From: Nitrospirillum iridis
Lineage (GTDB): Bacteria; Pseudomonadota; Alphaproteobacteria; Azospirillales; Azospirillaceae
Assembly (NCBI RefSeq): GCF_014205765.1
Contig: NZ_JACIIZ010000008.1
Span: 1-64,000 of the forward strand
Reading direction: 5' to 3'
Length of the DNA: 64,000 nucleotides
The notes below the pieces were generated by a model. It was not told where the DNA came from and did not search any database. It saw nothing but the letters and a program-made list of their open reading frames with translations. Shown in pieces: positions 1 to 9,197 of the stretch. Positions within the stretch are counted from its first letter, which is position 1. Every line of letters starts with the position of its first letter. A program made the translations under genes and the position numbers.

Positions 1-69
1 CGGGGCGGCGAACAGGGCGCCGGAAACCAGGGCGGTGGCGGCGACGGCGGCGGCGATGCGGCGGATCAT
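1..69 (-). CDS. Exported protein, N-terminal fragment (runs off the window)
   Basis: The reverse strand from 69 starts with ATG and encodes about 23 residues: a short basic stretch (MIRR) followed by an Ala/Val-rich hydrophobic run that looks like a Sec signal peptide h-region. An AGGA ribosome-binding site lies just upstream. The mature protein lies outside the window, so no function can be assigned. Confidence 0.6.
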   Translation of the reverse strand, partial: MIRRIAAAVAATALVSGALFAAP

Positions 70-510
70 GGCGTAATTCCTATCGGTTCGGTGGGGAGGG
101 GCTTCAGCCCGGTTGGTTTATGACTTGTTAACTGCACCCACCGTGCCAGTCGGCCGCCCACCGCCCGGGCCAAGTAACCAAATCTCAATAACTTCAGGCT
201 ACTGTTTCTGAGCTCCACCCGGGAGCCTCGTTTACGCGCCTTTACATCCCCCGCTCGAGGTAACCTGTTCGTTGCACACCGCATCACACCCTTAGGTTAG
301 GGTCATATATTTACGCTTTGCGTTTTGCAACACACGGACACCCACGTCACCGCCCCCTCGGGCATCGATGGTGAAGCGTGTTCTTTCGACGCTCCCCATA
401 CGGGTGGGTGATGGGCGAAAACCGAGTCTCGTGTTAGGTTCTGCCCGGATATCACGTTCAGCGCTTAAACGTTCACCCTAACGCCAAGTACCCTCCGGAG
501 ACACGTTCCT
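70..510. promoter_or_regulatory. Divergent intergenic region upstream of cheY
   Basis: This 441-base gap separates the leftward exported protein from the rightward cheY-cheZ pair, so it must hold two divergent promoters. It is more AT-rich than the genes, notably near 295-335. A purine-rich CCGGAGA ribosome-binding site sits just before the cheY start. No convincing small gene or RNA was seen. Confidence 0.4.
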
Positions 511-900
511 ATGGCCAAGGCCTCTGCCACCCCCGTCCTCGTTGTTGACGACTACGCCACCATGCGTCGCATCGTGCGCAACCTTCTAACCCAGATCGGC
601 TTCACCCAGATCGAGGAGGCGGCTGACGGCGCCGAAGCCCTGGGCAAGCTGCGCGGCTCCAGCGTCGGGCTGGTCATTTCCGACTGGAACATGGAGCCCA
701 TGACAGGGCTGCAGTTGCTGAAGGAGGTGCGTGCCGATGTCCGCCTGAAGGGCACGCCGTTCATCATGGTGACCGCCGAATCCAAGACCGAGAACGTCGT
801 TGCCGCCAAGGAAGCCGGCGTCAACAACTACATCGTGAAGCCGTTCAACGCCGAAACGCTGAAAAAGAAGATCGAGAGCGTCCTCGGCACGCTGGAGTGA
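511..900 (+). CDS. cheY: CheY-type single-domain chemotaxis response regulator
   Basis: This 129-residue protein is a single receiver domain. It has the acidic pair D13-D14, the phosphoacceptor D58 in ISDWNM, the switch T88 and the invariant K110 before P111, all as in CheY. The SDWNMEPM and TGLQLLKEVR segments are close to classical CheY. It should carry phosphate from a CheA kinase to the flagellar switch. The next gene encodes CheZ, the CheY-P phosphatase, and its start overlaps the cheY stop, so the pair is probably translationally coupled. No other che genes are in the window. Confidence 0.93.
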   Translation: MAKASATPVLVVDDYATMRRIVRNLLTQIGFTQIEEAADGAEALGKLRGSSVGLVISDWNMEPMTGLQLLKEVRADVRLKGTPFIMVTAESKTENVVAAKEAGVNNYIVKPFNAETLKKKIESVLGTLE

Positions 901-1742
901 CCCGCATGGGCCAGAAGACGGGTGTGGTTGAAACGGCGGCCCTCACGGCCGCCGACTACACAGCTATTGAGGCCGACCTGCTGCGCGACCCGCGGACCCG
1001 TGCCTTCCTGGAAAGGCGCGACACCCACATGCGGAACGTCGGGGCGGCTGCGGGCGGCGACCTGCTGGGGGCCCTGAAGGCCGAAGTCGGCAAGCTGCAG
1101 TCCATGAGCCATCAGCTGGGCGACGGCAGCATCGCCATCGCCGGCCAGCATCCGCACATGCACATGATGCGGCAGGAACTGCGGCAGCTGTCCTCGCACA
1201 TCGAGCAGACCAAGCAGGAAATCGCCCAGATGGTGCCCAAGGACTCGGCCAACAGCCGCATCCTGGCCGCCACCTCGGAACTGGACGCCATCGTCACCGC
1301 GACAGAACGGGCGACCAGCGACATCCTGTCAGCGGCGGAGGCCATCCAGGCCACCACCGAACGTCTGGCCCGCACCGGCCACATCGACGTGATCGATATC
1401 GCCACCGATATCGAAAACCACGTCATGTCCATCCTGATGGCCTGCAGCTTCCAGGACATCACCGGCCAGCGCACCACCAAGGTGGTGAACACCCTGCGCT
1501 ATATCGAACATCGCGTGGCGGCGATGATCGGCATCTGGGGGGTGGAGGGCAACGGCGACCCGATGATGTCGACCAAGCCCGGCGACACCCGCCCCGATGC
1601 CCATCTGCTGCACGGCCCGGCCCTGACCGCGGTCAGCCAGGACAACATCGACGCCCTGTTCAATGCCGGGGACGACGCGCCCAAGCCGGCCAAGCCGGCC
1701 GGCCCCAGCAGCCAGTCCGACATCGACGCCCTGTTTGACTGA
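897..1742 (+). CDS. cheZ: Protein phosphatase CheZ
   Basis: This 281-residue protein is long-helical through its middle and contains FQDITGQ at about 185-191, matching the CheZ active-site motif; Q191 corresponds to the catalytic glutamine that directs water at CheY-P. The C-terminus carries two similar acidic peptides, SQDNIDALF (about 249-257) and SQSDIDALF at the very end; CheZ binds CheY-P through such a tail. A GTG at 897 overlaps the cheY stop; ATG at 906 is the alternative start. The duplicated tail motif is slightly unusual and could give two CheY docking sites (inference). Confidence 0.9.
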   Translation: MTRMGQKTGVVETAALTAADYTAIEADLLRDPRTRAFLERRDTHMRNVGAAAGGDLLGALKAEVGKLQSMSHQLGDGSIAIAGQHPHMHMMRQELRQLSSHIEQTKQEIAQMVPKDSANSRILAATSELDAIVTATERATSDILSAAEAIQATTERLARTGHIDVIDIATDIENHVMSILMACSFQDITGQRTTKVVNTLRYIEHRVAAMIGIWGVEGNGDPMMSTKPGDTRPDAHLLHGPALTAVSQDNIDALFNAGDDAPKPAKPAGPSSQSDIDALFD

Positions 1743-1786
1743 GGACCCGCCGCCCCAGCCCGGGCGGCCGCTGGCCGGAAAATGAC

Positions 1787-1821
1787 GAAAGCGGTCCTGC
1801 GGAGACCGCTTTCTCGCTTTT
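1787..1821 (+). terminator. Rho-independent terminator after cheYZ
   Basis: A perfect 10-bp stem (1787-1796 with 1804-1813) with a 7-base loop is followed by a T-rich tract (1814-1821). It lies 45 bases after the cheZ stop. Confidence 0.85.
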
Positions 1822-1938
1822 CGGGCCTTGCGATTTGGCGCCTTCAGGCACACCCTGCGACTTGACCATTTGGTCAGGTTGTGGGACGGGGCGCGCGCCC
1901 TTGAGACCCATCCCCCGACGCAGGAGACGCTGACGGCC

Positions 1939-2403
1939 ATGACCGCCAACCCGCCCGCCTCACCGCCGCCGCCCGCTGCCACCCCAGCCGTGGCCGGCCT
2001 GTTCGCCGCCGCCAGCGCCGCCCGCGGCCAGGCGCACGCGCCCTATTCCCGCTTCCTGGTGGGGGCCGCCATCCGCACGCCGGACGGCGGCATCTTCGCC
2101 GGCGCCAATGTGGAGAACGCGGCCTATCCCCAGGGACAATGCGCGGAGGCCAGCGCCATCGGCGCCATGGTGGCCGGTGGTGGCAAGCGCATCGCCGAAA
2201 TCGTCATCATCGGGGCGCCGGCCGATCCCGCCGCCGACGCGTCGGGCCTGTGCACCCCCTGCGGCGGCTGTCGCCAGCGCCTGCGCGAATTCGCCACCCC
2301 CGGCACACCGATCCATGTCGCCGGACCGGAGGGGGTGCGCGCCACCTTCACCATGGACCAGTTGCTGCCCTTCTCCTTCGGGCCGGACAATCTGAGTTTC
2401 TGA
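1939..2403 (+). CDS. cdd: Cytidine deaminase
   Basis: This 154-residue protein deaminates cytidine and deoxycytidine to uridine and deoxyuridine. It has the substrate-binding NVENA segment, the catalytic zinc motif CAEASA (Cys ligand and proton-shuttle Glu) and the second zinc motif PCGGCRQ, all in the order of small tetrameric Cdd. The ATG at 1939 is preferred over an open frame reaching back to 1828, because the extra residues lie in the terminator spacer and do not match the family. A GGAG lies about 12 bases upstream. It is followed by deoC and deoA in a nucleoside-salvage operon. Confidence 0.93.
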   Translation: MTANPPASPPPPAATPAVAGLFAAASAARGQAHAPYSRFLVGAAIRTPDGGIFAGANVENAAYPQGQCAEASAIGAMVAGGGKRIAEIVIIGAPADPAADASGLCTPCGGCRQRLREFATPGTPIHVAGPEGVRATFTMDQLLPFSFGPDNLSF

Positions 2404-2427
2404 AGCCACCCCAAGCGTCCAACCACC

Positions 2428-3243
2428 ATGACCGATCCGCATCCTGACCAGGGCGCCATGTCCGACGAAAGCTGGACCATCGCCCACCGCGCCCTACCGT
2501 TGCTGGACCTCACCAGCCTGAACGAGGACGAGGACGAGGCCACGACCGACGCGCTATGCGCCCGTGCCGTCAGCCCGGCCGGGCCGGTGGCCGCCGTCTG
2601 CCTGTGGCCCCGCTTCATCCCCCAGGCCCGTGAACGCCTGGCCGGCACCGGCGTGCGCATCGCCACGGTGGTGAATTTCCCCGGCGGCAGCTTGGCGCCG
2701 GAGAAGGTGGCGGAGCAGACGGCCGAAGCGCTGGCCGACGGCGCCGATGAGATCGACGTCGTCATCCCCTATCACAGCATCATGCACTACCCGCACAGCA
2801 CCCAGCCCGACGAAGTGCTGGCCGCCACGCGGGAGGCGGCGGGCGACGCGGTGATGAAGGTGATCCTGGAAACGGGATGCCTGGCCAAGCCCGTCTTCAT
2901 CGAGAGGGCGGTGGAGATCGCGGTGCGCAACGGCGCCGATTTCCTGAAGACCTCCACCGGCAAGGTGCAGGTCGGCGCCACGCTGGGGGCCGCCCGCATC
3001 ATGCTGGAGGCCTGCCGCGACAGCCTGAAGCCGGGCAGCCCCCGCCGTGTCGGCTTCAAGGCCTCCGGCGGCATCCGTGACCTGGATGGCGCCCGCGACT
3101 ACCTGGCGCTGGCCGACCACATCTGCGGCCCGGGCTGGGTCAGCCCCGCCACCTTCCGCTTTGGCGCCTCCGGCCTGCTGGACGCGCTGCTGGCCGCCCT
3201 GGGCCACGGGGGGACGCACCCGCCCCCGTCCAGCGCTTACTGA
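2428..3243 (+). CDS. deoC: Deoxyribose-phosphate aldolase
   Basis: This 271-residue aldolase cleaves 2-deoxyribose-5-phosphate to acetaldehyde and glyceraldehyde-3-phosphate. The Schiff-base lysine is K174 in DFLKTSTGK; the assisting residues are D110 in DEIDVVIPY and K211 in GFKASGG. The family fold is complete. The start at 2428 lacks a clear Shine-Dalgarno and the in-frame ATG at 2458 is possible. It lies between cdd and deoA, so it consumes the deoxyribose phosphate released by nucleoside phosphorolysis. Confidence 0.94.
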   Translation: MTDPHPDQGAMSDESWTIAHRALPLLDLTSLNEDEDEATTDALCARAVSPAGPVAAVCLWPRFIPQARERLAGTGVRIATVVNFPGGSLAPEKVAEQTAEALADGADEIDVVIPYHSIMHYPHSTQPDEVLAATREAAGDAVMKVILETGCLAKPVFIERAVEIAVRNGADFLKTSTGKVQVGATLGAARIMLEACRDSLKPGSPRRVGFKASGGIRDLDGARDYLALADHICGPGWVSPATFRFGASGLLDALLAALGHGGTHPPPSSAY

Positions 3244-3312
3244 CACCCTCCCCCGACCTTTCGCCACCGCCCCGGCAGGGCCGGCGCGCCACCACCCGTG
3301 AACGGACCATCC

Positions 3313-4635
3313 ATGCTTCCCCAAGAAATCATCCGCCAGAAGCGCGACGGCGGCCGCCTCAGCACCGACAGCATCACCGATTTCGTGCGCGGCCTGACCG
3401 ATGGGCGCGTCACCGAGGGCCAGGCCGCGGCCTTCGCCATGGCCGTCTATTTCCAGGGCCTGGAGATGGAGGAGCGCGTGGCCCTGACCCGCGCCATGAC
3501 CCAGTCGGGCACGGTGCTGGAATGGCGCTCACAGAACCTGCCGGGCCCCATCCTCGACAAGCATTCCACTGGCGGCGTGGGCGACAAGGTCAGCCTGCTG
3601 CTGGCGCCCCTGGTGGCGGCCTGCGGCGGCTTCGTCCCCATGCTGTCCGGTCGCGGCCTGGGCCACACCGGCGGCACCTTCGACAAGATGGAAAGCATCC
3701 CCGGCTATGTCGTGCAGCCCGACCTGGCGCATCTGCGCCGGGTGGTGCGGGACGTGGGCTGCGCCATCATCGGCGCCACCGCCGACCTGGCCCCAGCCGA
3801 CCGCCGCCTCTACTCCATCCGCGACGTGACCGCGACGGTGGAAAGCATCGACCTGATCACCGCTTCCATCCTGTCCAAGAAGCTGGCCGCCGGGCTGGAC
3901 GGCCTGGTCATGGACGTGAAGTTCGGCAGCGGCGCCTTCATGGCCGACTATGACAAGGCCGAGGCCCTGGCCCGCAGCATCGCCACCGTGGCCCGGGGTG
4001 CGGGCCTGCCCACCGTGTCGCTGCTGACCGACATGAACGAGGTGCTGGGCACCACGGCCGGCAACGCGGTGGAGGTGGCGGAATGCGTCGCCATCCTGCG
4101 CGGCGAAAAGCCGGAGGCCCGCCTGTGGGAAGTGACGCGCGACCTGACGGCCGAGCTGGTGCTGCTGGGCAAACTCGCCCCTGACCTGGACGCGGCACGG
4201 GCCAAGGTGGAGCGGGCCCTGGCCGATGGCAGCGCCGCCGACCGGTTCCAGCGCATGGTGACGGCGCTGGGCGGCCCGGCCGACTTCCTGGAGCGGTCGG
4301 AAAAATACCTGGTGGCCGCGCCGGTGGTGCGCGATATCCACGCCGAATCCGCCGGCGTCGTCAGCGCCGTCGACACCCGCGCCGTGGGCATCGCCGTGGT
4401 GGCGCTGGGCGGTGGCCGCACCCGGCCGCAGGACGGGGTGGACCATCGCGTCGGCTTCACCGACATCGTCGGCCTGGGCGATAGGGTGGAGTCCGGCGGC
4501 CGGCCGCTGGCCCGCGTGCACGCCGCGACCGCGGCCGACGCCGACGCCGCCGTCACCGCCCTGCGCCGGGCCATCACGCTGGGCCACGACGGGGCCAAGC
4601 GCGGCCCGACCGTGGCCGACCGCATCGTCGGGTAA
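3313..4635 (+). CDS. deoA: Thymidine phosphorylase
   Basis: From ATG 3313 the protein is 440 residues, the usual DeoA length, and begins LPQEIIRQKRDG as the family does; a GTG 15 bases upstream is less likely. The phosphate-binding KHSTGGVGD loop is at about 83-91. DeoA converts thymidine and phosphate to thymine and deoxyribose-1-phosphate. It closes the cdd-deoC-deoA operon. No phosphopentomutase (deoB) gene follows it here. Confidence 0.95.
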   Translation: MLPQEIIRQKRDGGRLSTDSITDFVRGLTDGRVTEGQAAAFAMAVYFQGLEMEERVALTRAMTQSGTVLEWRSQNLPGPILDKHSTGGVGDKVSLLLAPLVAACGGFVPMLSGRGLGHTGGTFDKMESIPGYVVQPDLAHLRRVVRDVGCAIIGATADLAPADRRLYSIRDVTATVESIDLITASILSKKLAAGLDGLVMDVKFGSGAFMADYDKAEALARSIATVARGAGLPTVSLLTDMNEVLGTTAGNAVEVAECVAILRGEKPEARLWEVTRDLTAELVLLGKLAPDLDAARAKVERALADGSAADRFQRMVTALGGPADFLERSEKYLVAAPVVRDIHAESAGVVSAVDTRAVGIAVVALGGGRTRPQDGVDHRVGFTDIVGLGDRVESGGRPLARVHAATAADADAAVTALRRAITLGHDGAKRGPTVADRIVG

Positions 4636-4856
4636 TACCCGCACGCCCATGCCGCCGCGACGGGACCGGGACGCCTGGACGCTCCGGTCCCCCTCAATGG
4701 CGCGCCCTTTCCACCATTTATTGCATTCCTGCCGTTTAACGGCCATGATTCGGCGGCGTCGTTGGGCCATCGGAACGATCCTCTCCGCCACCCATCGCCG
4801 CCAGTCTCCCGAGACGCCGCCCCGGCCCTCAAGCCTAGAACGCCCCGCCCATCCCC

Positions 4857-5855
4857 ATGTCCACCGATCTCAGCAAGATCCAGACCCTGCTGGTTGACGC
4901 CGACCTGAACACGCGACGCATCCTGCGCGCCATGCTGGCCCGCTTGGGGATGGAGAAGGTGCTGGACCACGGCACGCTGGCCGAAGCGGCCGGCAGCCCC
5001 TCCACCATCGATCTGGTCATTCTGGACGCCGACCAGGCGGATGGCGCGGCGTTTCGCTGGATCCACGCCATCCGCCACGGGCTGACGACGCTGAACCCCT
5101 TCGTCGGCGCCATCATCATGACCTGGAACCCCACCCAGCAATTGATGATCCGTTTCGCCAGTTCGGGCGCCGACGACATCCTGGTGAAGCCCTATTCGCC
5201 CAAACAGGTGCATGATCGGCTGCTGAACCTGGTGGAGAACCGCAAGAAGTTCGTCGTCACCAGCGACTATATCGGTCCCGACCGCCGCCGCAGCCCCCGC
5301 GAGGGGCAGGTGGTGCAGCTGATCGACGTGCCCAACCCCCTGCGCCTGAAGTGCACCGGCGAGTTCGAACGGGTGAACATCCATGAGCTGACCGCCCAGG
5401 CCGTCCAGATCATCGATTCGGAAAAGGTGATCCGCCACGGTTTCCAGGTGGCCTTCCTGGTGGAATTCGCGCTGCCCGGCCTGGCCATGCAGCCCCCGGA
5501 GAAGCGGGCGATGGACCACGCCCTGCGGGTGACGGGCGTGCTGGAGGATCTGGAGCGGCGCCTACCCCCCGGTGAGTTGCGGGTGGAGGCCACCCACCAC
5601 ATCCGCCGCATGGAAGGCCTGATCCACGCCCTGAAAACCCGCGGCGGCCTGGCCGGCAAGGATCTGGAGCAATTGCGCCAGGACGCCCACGCCCTGATGG
5701 GCCTGACCAGCCGGGTGGACGACGCGGAAAAGCGCGTGCATGAGGTGATGGCCGCCGTGACCGGCTATCGCAGCCGGCTGGAACAGCTGACCCTGGCCAA
5801 GGCGGCACCCGAAGCGGCGGCGATGGCGACGGCATCGCCCGGCCCTGCGGCATAA
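4857..5855 (+). CDS. Receiver-domain protein with C-terminal extension
   Basis: The first ~125 of 332 residues form a receiver domain: D14/D16, likely phosphoacceptor D57 in VILDADQ, and K111 in LVKPYS. A segment with TSDYIGPDRRR follows, a motif seen in several alphaproteobacterial CheY-like proteins. The C-terminal ~130 residues are helical and charged and match nothing I recognise. There is no DNA-binding or enzymatic output domain, so a protein-protein signalling role is likely. No kinase gene is adjacent. Confidence 0.75.
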   Translation: MSTDLSKIQTLLVDADLNTRRILRAMLARLGMEKVLDHGTLAEAAGSPSTIDLVILDADQADGAAFRWIHAIRHGLTTLNPFVGAIIMTWNPTQQLMIRFASSGADDILVKPYSPKQVHDRLLNLVENRKKFVVTSDYIGPDRRRSPREGQVVQLIDVPNPLRLKCTGEFERVNIHELTAQAVQIIDSEKVIRHGFQVAFLVEFALPGLAMQPPEKRAMDHALRVTGVLEDLERRLPPGELRVEATHHIRRMEGLIHALKTRGGLAGKDLEQLRQDAHALMGLTSRVDDAEKRVHEVMAAVTGYRSRLEQLTLAKAAPEAAAMATASPGPAA

Positions 5856-5935
5856 GCCCGCCGGCCGCCAAGCCGGTGGCGGCCCCCGGCGGCCCACGGT
5901 ATGGTTGGCGCCCATATCCACAGCCGCCCCCGTTC

Positions 5936-7012
5936 ATGCCCATGGCCACGCCACACGACCACGCCCCGTCCAAGCCCACGCATGACCATGATCACCATGG
6001 CTGCGCCGGGCACGGGCATGAACACCATGACGACGCGCACCGTCATGAGCATGATCACGGGCACGATCACGATCATGGACATCACGGGCACGGGCATGAC
6101 CACAGCCACGGGCTGGGCGGCCACCATCACGCGGCCCCGGCCGATGCCGGCACGGCCTTCGCCATCGGCATCGTCCTGAACCTGGCCTATGTCGGGGCGG
6201 AGGCGTTCTACGGCGTGGTCAGCAACTCCCTGGCCCTGCTGGCCGACGCCGGCCACAACCTGTCCGACGTGCTGGGCCTGGCGGCCAGCTGGGTGGCGGT
6301 GATCCTGGCGCGGCGGCGGCCGTCCAGCCGCTACACCTACGGCCTGGGCGGCAGCTCCATCCTCGCGGCCTTGGCCAACGCCGTCGCCTTGCTGCTGGTC
6401 ACCGGCGGCATCGCCTGGGAGGCGGTACGCCGCTTCAGCGAGCCCGTCCCCGCCGCCCCCACCACCATGATGTGGGTGGCGGCCGGCGGCATCCTGGTCA
6501 ACGGCGGCACGGCCCTGCTGTTCATGCGCGGGTCGGAGCATGATTTGAACCTGCGCGGCGCCTTCCTGCACCTGGCCTCCGACGCCCTGGTCACCCTGGG
6601 CGTGGTCATCGCCGGCGCCGTCATGTTGTGGACGGGCTGGGGCTGGGTCGACCCGGTGATCAGCCTGGTGATCAGCGTCGTCATCGTGCTGGGCACCTGG
6701 TCGCTGCTGCGCGAATCGCTGAACCTGGCGCTGAACGCGGTGCCCGCGGGCATCGACCTGGACGCGGTGCGCGCCTATCTGGCGGGCCGGCCAGGGGTGA
6801 CGGAGGTGCACGACCTGCATGTCTGGGCGCTGAGCACCACCGACACCGCCCTGACCGCCCATCTGGTGCGGCCCGACAACGCCGACGGCGACCACCTGCT
6901 GGCCGAGATGTGCCGTGACCTGAAAGCCCGCTTCCGCATCAACCACGCCACCGTGCAGGTGGAAACCGGCCAGGGCGAGCCCTGCGCCCTGGCGCCGGAC
7001 AGCGTGGTCTGA
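5936..7012 (+). CDS. Cation diffusion facilitator (Zn/Cd/Co efflux)
   Basis: The protein opens with about 60 residues very rich in His and Asp (repeated HDH and HGH), typical of a cytosolic metal-binding tail. Six transmembrane segments of the CDF family follow. The metal-site motifs are DAGHNLSD in TM2 and HLASD in TM5. The C-terminal ~80 residues are the cytosolic ferredoxin-like domain (VTEVHDLHVWALS). It should export Zn2+ or similar ions by proton antiport. The start is uncertain: ATG 5936, ATG 5942 or an upstream GTG at 5876. No metal regulator gene is adjacent. Confidence 0.9.
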   Translation: MPMATPHDHAPSKPTHDHDHHGCAGHGHEHHDDAHRHEHDHGHDHDHGHHGHGHDHSHGLGGHHHAAPADAGTAFAIGIVLNLAYVGAEAFYGVVSNSLALLADAGHNLSDVLGLAASWVAVILARRRPSSRYTYGLGGSSILAALANAVALLLVTGGIAWEAVRRFSEPVPAAPTTMMWVAAGGILVNGGTALLFMRGSEHDLNLRGAFLHLASDALVTLGVVIAGAVMLWTGWGWVDPVISLVISVVIVLGTWSLLRESLNLALNAVPAGIDLDAVRAYLAGRPGVTEVHDLHVWALSTTDTALTAHLVRPDNADGDHLLAEMCRDLKARFRINHATVQVETGQGEPCALAPDSVV

Positions 7013-7056
7013 ATCGCCGCGCTGCGGCGGTCCTGGTCGATCCCTATCGGGGCGTG

Positions 7057-7416
7057 TCAGTCATCCTTGTGGCATGACGCCTTCACCATCCCGCCCGCCT
7101 CGCACAGCATGCCGGTGGAGGATCTGAAATTGCCGCCGGCCACACGGCGCAGGCTGACCCCATTGCTGAACTGCACCCAGCTGCCGGCCCCCCAATGGGC
7201 GGTGATGCCGTTGGAAAAGGACAGGCCGCCGTCCGGCAGGCGAGTCACCACCACGCCGCTGTCATAGCGGATGACGCCCTTTTCCTCCGTCGCCGACAGG
7301 CCGTTGGTGCAGTCCACCACCGCCCGCTCCGCCGTCAGCTCCTTCTGCTCACAGAAAAAGGCCGTCTTTCCCCCGGTCAACACCAGGGCGTAAACGGCGA
7401 CCTCAAGAACGGACAT
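7057..7416 (-). CDS. Hypothetical protein, small, Cys-containing
   Basis: This 119-residue frame has a GAGG ribosome-binding site five bases before its ATG. It has a weakly hydrophobic N-terminus (about 1-15), four cysteines in two pairs (CEQK and DCTN near 22-36; LCEAG and SCHKD near the end) and a beta-rich, Gly-rich middle. This suggests a small exported or envelope protein with two disulfides. I recognise no family. It converges on the CDF gene. Confidence 0.55.
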   Translation of the reverse strand: MSVLEVAVYALVLTGGKTAFFCEQKELTAERAVVDCTNGLSATEEKGVIRYDSGVVVTRLPDGGLSFSNGITAHWGAGSWVQFSNGVSLRRVAGGNFRSSTGMLCEAGGMVKASCHKDD

Positions 7417-7494
7417 GGGGCCTCATGCGGGAAAAGGGGGACCGGCCCACCATTTTCCGTGCGCGGCCCGCGAGCGTCAATCGGCCCGGGGGCG

Positions 7495-8262
7495 TCATGC
7501 GCGGGTGGCGACGATAAACAGGCGGCGGAAGGGAAAGAGGGTGCGGCCATCCACCCGGCGGGGGTAGGCGGCGGCCAGCGCCGCGCGATAGCGCTCGATG
7601 AAGTCGGCCAGCATCGCCCCCGTCAGGGTTTCCAGCACCGGCAGCATGGCGGTGGCCTTGGTCCATTCCAGCACGGGGTCGGGACCGTCCAGGACATGCA
7701 GATACTCCGTCTCCCACACATCGACATGGGCGGCACCGGGCACCAGCCAGTCGTAATACTGGGCCGGCTCGTGGACCGGCGCCTCACGCAGGCGGCCTTC
7801 CAGAAGGCCCGCCCAGGGACCGTCCGCCGCGACCTGGCGCAGCAAGGCATGGGAAGGGGAGGTGAAGTTGCGCGGCATCTGCACCGCCATCACGCCGCCC
7901 GGCGCCACATAGGACAGCAGCTGGGGGAAGATCTCCCCGTGCCCCTCCACCCACTGCAGGGCGGCGTTGGAGAACAGCAGGTGCACCGGCGCCGCCGGCC
8001 GCCAGTGCCGGATATCGCCCAGCTGCCAGGCGACACGGGTGTCCAGCAGGGCGGCCCGGCCCAGCATGGCGGCGGAACTGTCGACACCCGCCACCTCCGC
8101 CACCGAATAGCGGTTGGCCAACGCCATGGTCAGCTTGCCGGCGCCACAGCCCAGATCCACCACGGTGGCGGGTTTCAGGGGCGGCAGCGCCGCCATCAGA
8201 TCGTGCCCCGGGCGGGCGCGCGCCGCCTCGAACAAACCGTACTGTGCGGGGTCCCAGGCCAT
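7495..8262 (-). CDS. tam: Trans-aconitate 2-methyltransferase
   Basis: This is a 255-residue class I SAM-dependent methyltransferase. The SAM-binding motif I VVDLGCGAGKLT is at about 34-45. The N-terminal MAWDPAQY and the later SNAALQW segment match Tam, which methylates trans-aconitate, an inhibitory by-product of aconitase. A strong AGGAGGG lies eight bases before the ATG. It is probably monocistronic or transcribed with the upstream TVP38-like gene. Confidence 0.88.
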   Translation of the reverse strand: MAWDPAQYGLFEAARARPGHDLMAALPPLKPATVVDLGCGAGKLTMALANRYSVAEVAGVDSSAAMLGRAALLDTRVAWQLGDIRHWRPAAPVHLLFSNAALQWVEGHGEIFPQLLSYVAPGGVMAVQMPRNFTSPSHALLRQVAADGPWAGLLEGRLREAPVHEPAQYYDWLVPGAAHVDVWETEYLHVLDGPDPVLEWTKATAMLPVLETLTGAMLADFIERYRAALAAAYPRRVDGRTLFPFRRLFIVATRA

Positions 8263-8315
8263 GGGCGGCCCTCCTCTTTCTGTCGCTCCCTATATGGGGA
8301 GGCGAATCGGGGATA

Positions 8316-9128
8316 TCAGCGGCGCCAGTACCGGGCCGCCACGGGTACCAGCGCCAGCAGGACCAGCACGGCCAGCGGCCCGCCCACCTCCGGCCGCAGC
8401 AGCAGGCCCGGCCCCGGCCGCACCCCGTCGGCCAGCAGGGCCGGCAGCCGGGCGCCGAGCAAGGCGTAAAGGAACTGCGGCGGATAGGCGCCCAGGGCGG
8501 TGCCGCCCACGAAGATGGCCAACGGCATGCGAATCGCGACCGCCAGCACGTTGATGGCGGAGAAGGGCAGGACGGGCAGCAGGCGCAGCACCAGGATGAC
8601 GGCCCAGGGCTGGCCCGCCACCGGCTTCAGCCAGGCGGGCAGACGCGCGCCCAGGCCGCCGACGCCGGCGCGGCGCAGGGCGAGGAAGGCGACAAGGCCG
8701 CCCAGCGTGCCGCCGGTCACCGATAACCCGGCCCCCAGCGGCGCGCCGAAGGCGTAGCCCGCCCCCAGGCTGACCACCGTCGCCGCCGGCAGGGAGAGGG
8801 CCGCCACCGCGAACGCCACGGCCACCGTCGCCGCCGCCGTCCCCAGGGGGTGCGCGTCCACCAGGTCCGACAGGGCCTGCAAGCGGCCGATCAGCCCCTC
8901 CATCGTCAACCAGTGGTGTCCGCCCGCCGCCAGCACCACAAAAAGCCCCGCCAGCAAAAGAGCAAGAGGAGCGAGGCGCCGAATCCAGGCCGCCCCGGGG
9001 GGTAATGCCGACGGTGACGGCGACGGTTCCGGCAAGGGCGATGGACGGCCGGCCCCAGTGCCTTCATAATCCTCGGTGCCATCTTCCACAGGCAAAGCGG
9101 CCATCCTCATGCGTCGAAACAGGCGCAT
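8316..9128 (-). CDS. TVP38/TMEM64 (VTT-domain) membrane protein
   Basis: This 270-residue protein has a Pro/Ser-rich cytosolic N-terminus (about 20-48), then about six hydrophobic segments. The centre carries signature pieces of the VTT/SNARE-associated family: a Gly-rich AGYAFGAPLGAGLS stretch, the FLALRRAG segment and LPVLPFSAINVLA. These proteins resemble DedA-type lipid scramblases; the substrate here is unknown. The start ATG 9128 is preceded by GGAG; ATGs at 9110 and 9104 are alternatives. The gene is divergent from rpmH and its first codon abuts the rpmH -35 box. Confidence 0.82.
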   Translation of the reverse strand: MRLFRRMRMAALPVEDGTEDYEGTGAGRPSPLPEPSPSPSALPPGAAWIRRLAPLALLLAGLFVVLAAGGHHWLTMEGLIGRLQALSDLVDAHPLGTAAATVAVAFAVAALSLPAATVVSLGAGYAFGAPLGAGLSVTGGTLGGLVAFLALRRAGVGGLGARLPAWLKPVAGQPWAVILVLRLLPVLPFSAINVLAVAIRMPLAIFVGGTALGAYPPQFLYALLGARLPALLADGVRPGPGLLLRPEVGGPLAVLVLLALVPVAARYWRR

Positions 9129-9156
9129 TGACTCCGCGCCGGGCCGCCACTATACA
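9128..9156 (+). promoter_or_regulatory. Sigma-70-type promoter of rpmH
   Basis: A TTGACT -35 box (9128-9133) and a TATACA -10 box (9151-9156) are separated by exactly 17 bases, 42 bases before the rpmH start. It is a near-consensus housekeeping promoter, as expected for a ribosomal protein operon. Confidence 0.8.
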
Positions 9157-9197
9157 ACGCCCTTCCTTTTTCCAGTTTTTTATCCGGAGTATCCGTC

